Shown piece after piece: positions 8,179-9,124 of a stretch of 9,124 nt of DNA. The notes beneath the pieces are model-generated. The model was not told where the DNA came from. It saw only the letters and a list, made by a program, of their open reading frames with translations, and made no database searches. How positions within the stretch are numbered: the first letter of the stretch is position 1; every line of letters begins with the position of its first letter. This DNA comes from JAHFOW01 sp964370795 (lineage in GTDB: Bacteria; Planctomycetota; Brocadiia; Brocadiales; Brocadiaceae): NCBI GenBank assembly GCA_964370795.1, contig CAYJME010000137.1:1-9124 (forward strand), in the 5' to 3' direction. Both the position numbers and the translations under genes were made by a program.

Positions 8179-8780
8179 TGAATTCTCTCCCAGAGGTTTC
8201 TGGGTATTCGAATCACCTCTGTTGTTTTCTTGCTTTTGGTCAGAACAAACTCTCCATCTTCACCTGTTTTTTCGAGGCGTTCTCCATGAGGGCATACAAA
8301 GCCGCGTAATCGGGCGGGGTTACCAAACACCAAGCCATAATCGGGCACATCCCGGGTAACCACGCTGCCAGCCCCCACCAAAGCCCAGCGACCTATTACA
8401 ACCCCGGCAACAATGGTCGAATTTGCACCCAGACCAGCGCCTTCCCGAATCAAAGTGGATGTAAGCTTCCAGTCTTTTTCACCCTTCAATGCCCCATTTG
8501 GATTAATCGCCCTTGGAAATAAATCATTGGTGAAACACACGTGGGGCCCAACCATCACCCCGTCTTCTATGGTTAAGCCCTCATAAACCGAGACATAGTT
8601 TTGGATTTTGACACGATTTCCAATCCTCACTCCGGCCCCTATATATACACCTTTGCCGATGATGCATTCGTTGCCAATCTGAGCGTCCTCTCGGATTTGT
8701 GCGTGGTGCCAAATGCTTGTCCCCTCCCCTATTTTCGCTTGACCGGAGACATCTGCCGTGGGATGAATACGAAGAGCCAA
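8175..8780 (-). CDS. wbpD: Left-handed beta-helix N-acetyltransferase, WbpD-like
   Basis: This acetyl-CoA-dependent enzyme is expected to acetylate the C3 amine of UDP-GlcNAc(3NH2)A to form UDP-GlcNAc(3NAc)A. Repeated hexapeptides such as IGEGTS, IGNECI, IGKGVY, IGAGVR and IGNRVK make the beta-helix. The FTNDLFPRA loop (residues 83-91) and GANSTIVAGV with VGAGSVV are typical of the WbpD/WlbB/QdtC group. A C-terminal tail follows GNPARLRGF and keeps a CPHG segment, like half of a small metal knuckle. The chosen start, TTG 8780, gives 201 residues beginning ALRIHPTADV, close to the known WbpD N-terminus. It has TGAGGA just upstream and follows the predicted promoter. A longer version from TTG 8819 (214 aa) is possible but lacks a ribosome binding site and would start upstream of the predicted transcript. 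This is the first gene of the operon; it overlaps the aminotransferase gene by 4 nt. Confidence 0.88.
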   Translation of the reverse strand: MALRIHPTADVSGQAKIGEGTSIWHHAQIREDAQIGNECIIGKGVYIGAGVRIGNRVKIQNYVSVYEGLTIEDGVMVGPHVCFTNDLFPRAINPNGALKGEKDWKLTSTLIREGAGLGANSTIVAGVVIGRWALVGAGSVVTRDVPDYGLVFGNPARLRGFVCPHGERLEKTGEDGEFVLTKSKKTTEVIRIPRNLWERIQ

Positions 8781-8809
8781 AGAATCCTCATTTGACCTAG
8801 CAATGGAGA

Positions 8810-8837
8810 ATTCTACCAAACTAAAAGTACATCACAA
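8810..8837 (-). promoter_or_regulatory. Candidate sigma70-type promoter for the six-gene glycan operon
   Basis: Read on the minus strand, TTGTGA (8837-8832, 4 of 6 to TTGACA) is followed after 16 bp by TAGAAT (8815-8810, 5 of 6 to TATAAT). Transcription would begin near 8803, about 23 nt before the TTG start of the acetyltransferase gene. The upstream gene is divergent, so the operon's promoter has to lie in this short region. Identified by eye only. Confidence 0.5.
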
Positions 8838-8858
8838 CAAGTATTCAATCGCTATAAT
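8831..8858 (+). promoter_or_regulatory. Candidate sigma70-type promoter for the lipoprotein gene
   Basis: A perfect TATAAT lies at 8853-8858, with ATCACA (8831-8836, 4 of 6 to TTGACA) 16 bp upstream. Transcription would start near 8865, giving a leader of about 13 nt that contains AAAGG (8870-8874) before ATG 8878. The -35 box overlaps that of the opposing operon promoter, so the two may compete for polymerase. The -10 is convincing; the -35 is weak. Confidence 0.5.
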
Positions 8859-8877
8859 TTATGAGCCAAAAAGGCCA

Positions 8878-9124
8878 ATGAGTTGTCCTACGCGCGCACT
8901 CACTAAACAGCAGATATGCTTAGCGGCGTTCATGCTATTGGTTGCCTGTGCCCGTGGTCCGGCACCTGATGCCACTCCAACGGGAACAGTAAGTCCGCAG
9001 CCTACGGAAACCCCGGAAGTCGACAGCACTTCAACCGCCGAGGCTCAAGAAGCCCCCTCTTGGAAACTGCACTTTATTGCCAATTGGAGTGGAGGCCCAG
9101 ATGGGGTTCGTCTCCTTGATGCCA
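8878..9124 (+). CDS. Secreted lipoprotein, 3'-truncated by the window edge
   Basis: An open frame of 82 codons starts at ATG 8878 and runs off the end of the window. Its N-terminus is a type II signal peptide: basic residues R6 and K10, a hydrophobic core over about 13-22, then lipobox L21-V22-A23-C24, so C24 would be lipidated after cleavage by signal peptidase II. A low-complexity linker rich in Thr, Pro, Ser and Glu (about 27-60) follows, as in many surface lipoproteins, and then a folded region begins (WKLHFIANWSGGPDGVRLLDA). That last stretch resembles the first blade of a TolB/PD40-like beta-propeller, but too little is visible to assign a function. No other ATG, GTG or TTG in this frame lies upstream. 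AAAGG ends 3 nt before the ATG, which is close spacing. It is transcribed divergently from the glycan operon. Confidence 0.8.
   Translation, partial: MSCPTRALTKQQICLAAFMLLVACARGPAPDATPTGTVSPQPTETPEVDSTSTAEAQEAPSWKLHFIANWSGGPDGVRLLDA

Noticed and set aside
8175..8819. Longer acetyltransferase from TTG 8819
   Set aside because: There is no Shine-Dalgarno before it, the extra 13 residues do not resemble the WbpD N-terminus, and it lies upstream of the predicted transcript start. It is not excluded outright.
8861..8881. Six-codon frame ATG 8861 to TGA 8881, as leader peptide or leaderless start
   Set aside because: It is too short, with no attenuator-like codon run or hairpin after it; it overlaps the lipoprotein start by chance.
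1..9124. tRNA, rRNA, CRISPR arrays, insertion sequences, riboswitches
   Set aside because: None was seen; nearly all bases are in recognised genes, and the gaps are too short, except for the 97-nt divergent promoter region.

Overview
The window is almost fully coding and reads as a surface-polysaccharide or glycoconjugate locus from a bacterium. The lineage is uncertain. The best guess is Chloroflexota (Anaerolineae-like), because multi-pass GT-C glycosyltransferases with family-poor C-terminal domains sit beside a lipoprotein whose post-cysteine linker is rich in Thr, Pro and Glu. Base composition is moderate and no gene looks recently acquired.

Layout. (1) Positions 2-814 (+) hold the 3' part of an SGNH/GDSL-type hydrolase-like gene that begins before the window. 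(2) Positions 842-8780 (-) hold a tightly packed six-gene operon. In transcription order it encodes a WbpD-like N-acetyltransferase, a WbpE-like PLP aminotransferase, a WbpB-like Gfo/Idh/MocA oxidoreductase, a WbpA-like nucleotide-sugar 6-dehydrogenase and two tandem paralogous GT-C integral-membrane glycosyltransferases (551 and 746 aa). Two junctions are 4-nt ATGA overlaps and the others are gaps of 6, 9 and 12 nt, which points to one mRNA of about 8 kb. The operon converges on the SGNH gene with only 27 nt between stops and no visible terminator. (3) Positions 8781-8877 form a divergent promoter region with plausible back-to-back sigma70-type promoters whose -35 boxes overlap. (4) Positions 8878-9124 (+) hold the 5' part of a lipoprotein gene that runs off the right edge.

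How the genes fit together. The four soluble enzymes match the complete WbpA/B/E/D route from UDP-GlcNAc to UDP-2,3-diacetamido-2,3-dideoxy-glucuronic acid: C6 oxidation, C3 oxidation, C3 transamination and C3 N-acetylation. The downstream GT-C proteins normally take polyprenyl-phosphate-linked sugars as donors, so they are candidates for attaching this or a co-assembled sugar on the outer face of the membrane. No C2-epimerase, polyprenyl-phosphate sugar transferase, flippase or polymerase is present in the window.

The most unusual points are as follows. The 551-aa GT-C gene has no ATG, GTG or TTG start that keeps its first membrane helix, but has a perfect AGGAGG 8 nt before an in-frame CTG, with the upstream gene's TAG stop overlapping that ribosome binding site. 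The 746-aa paralog has lost an acidic residue and an arginine-containing motif found in its sister, and has gained a soluble C-terminal extension of about 200 residues.
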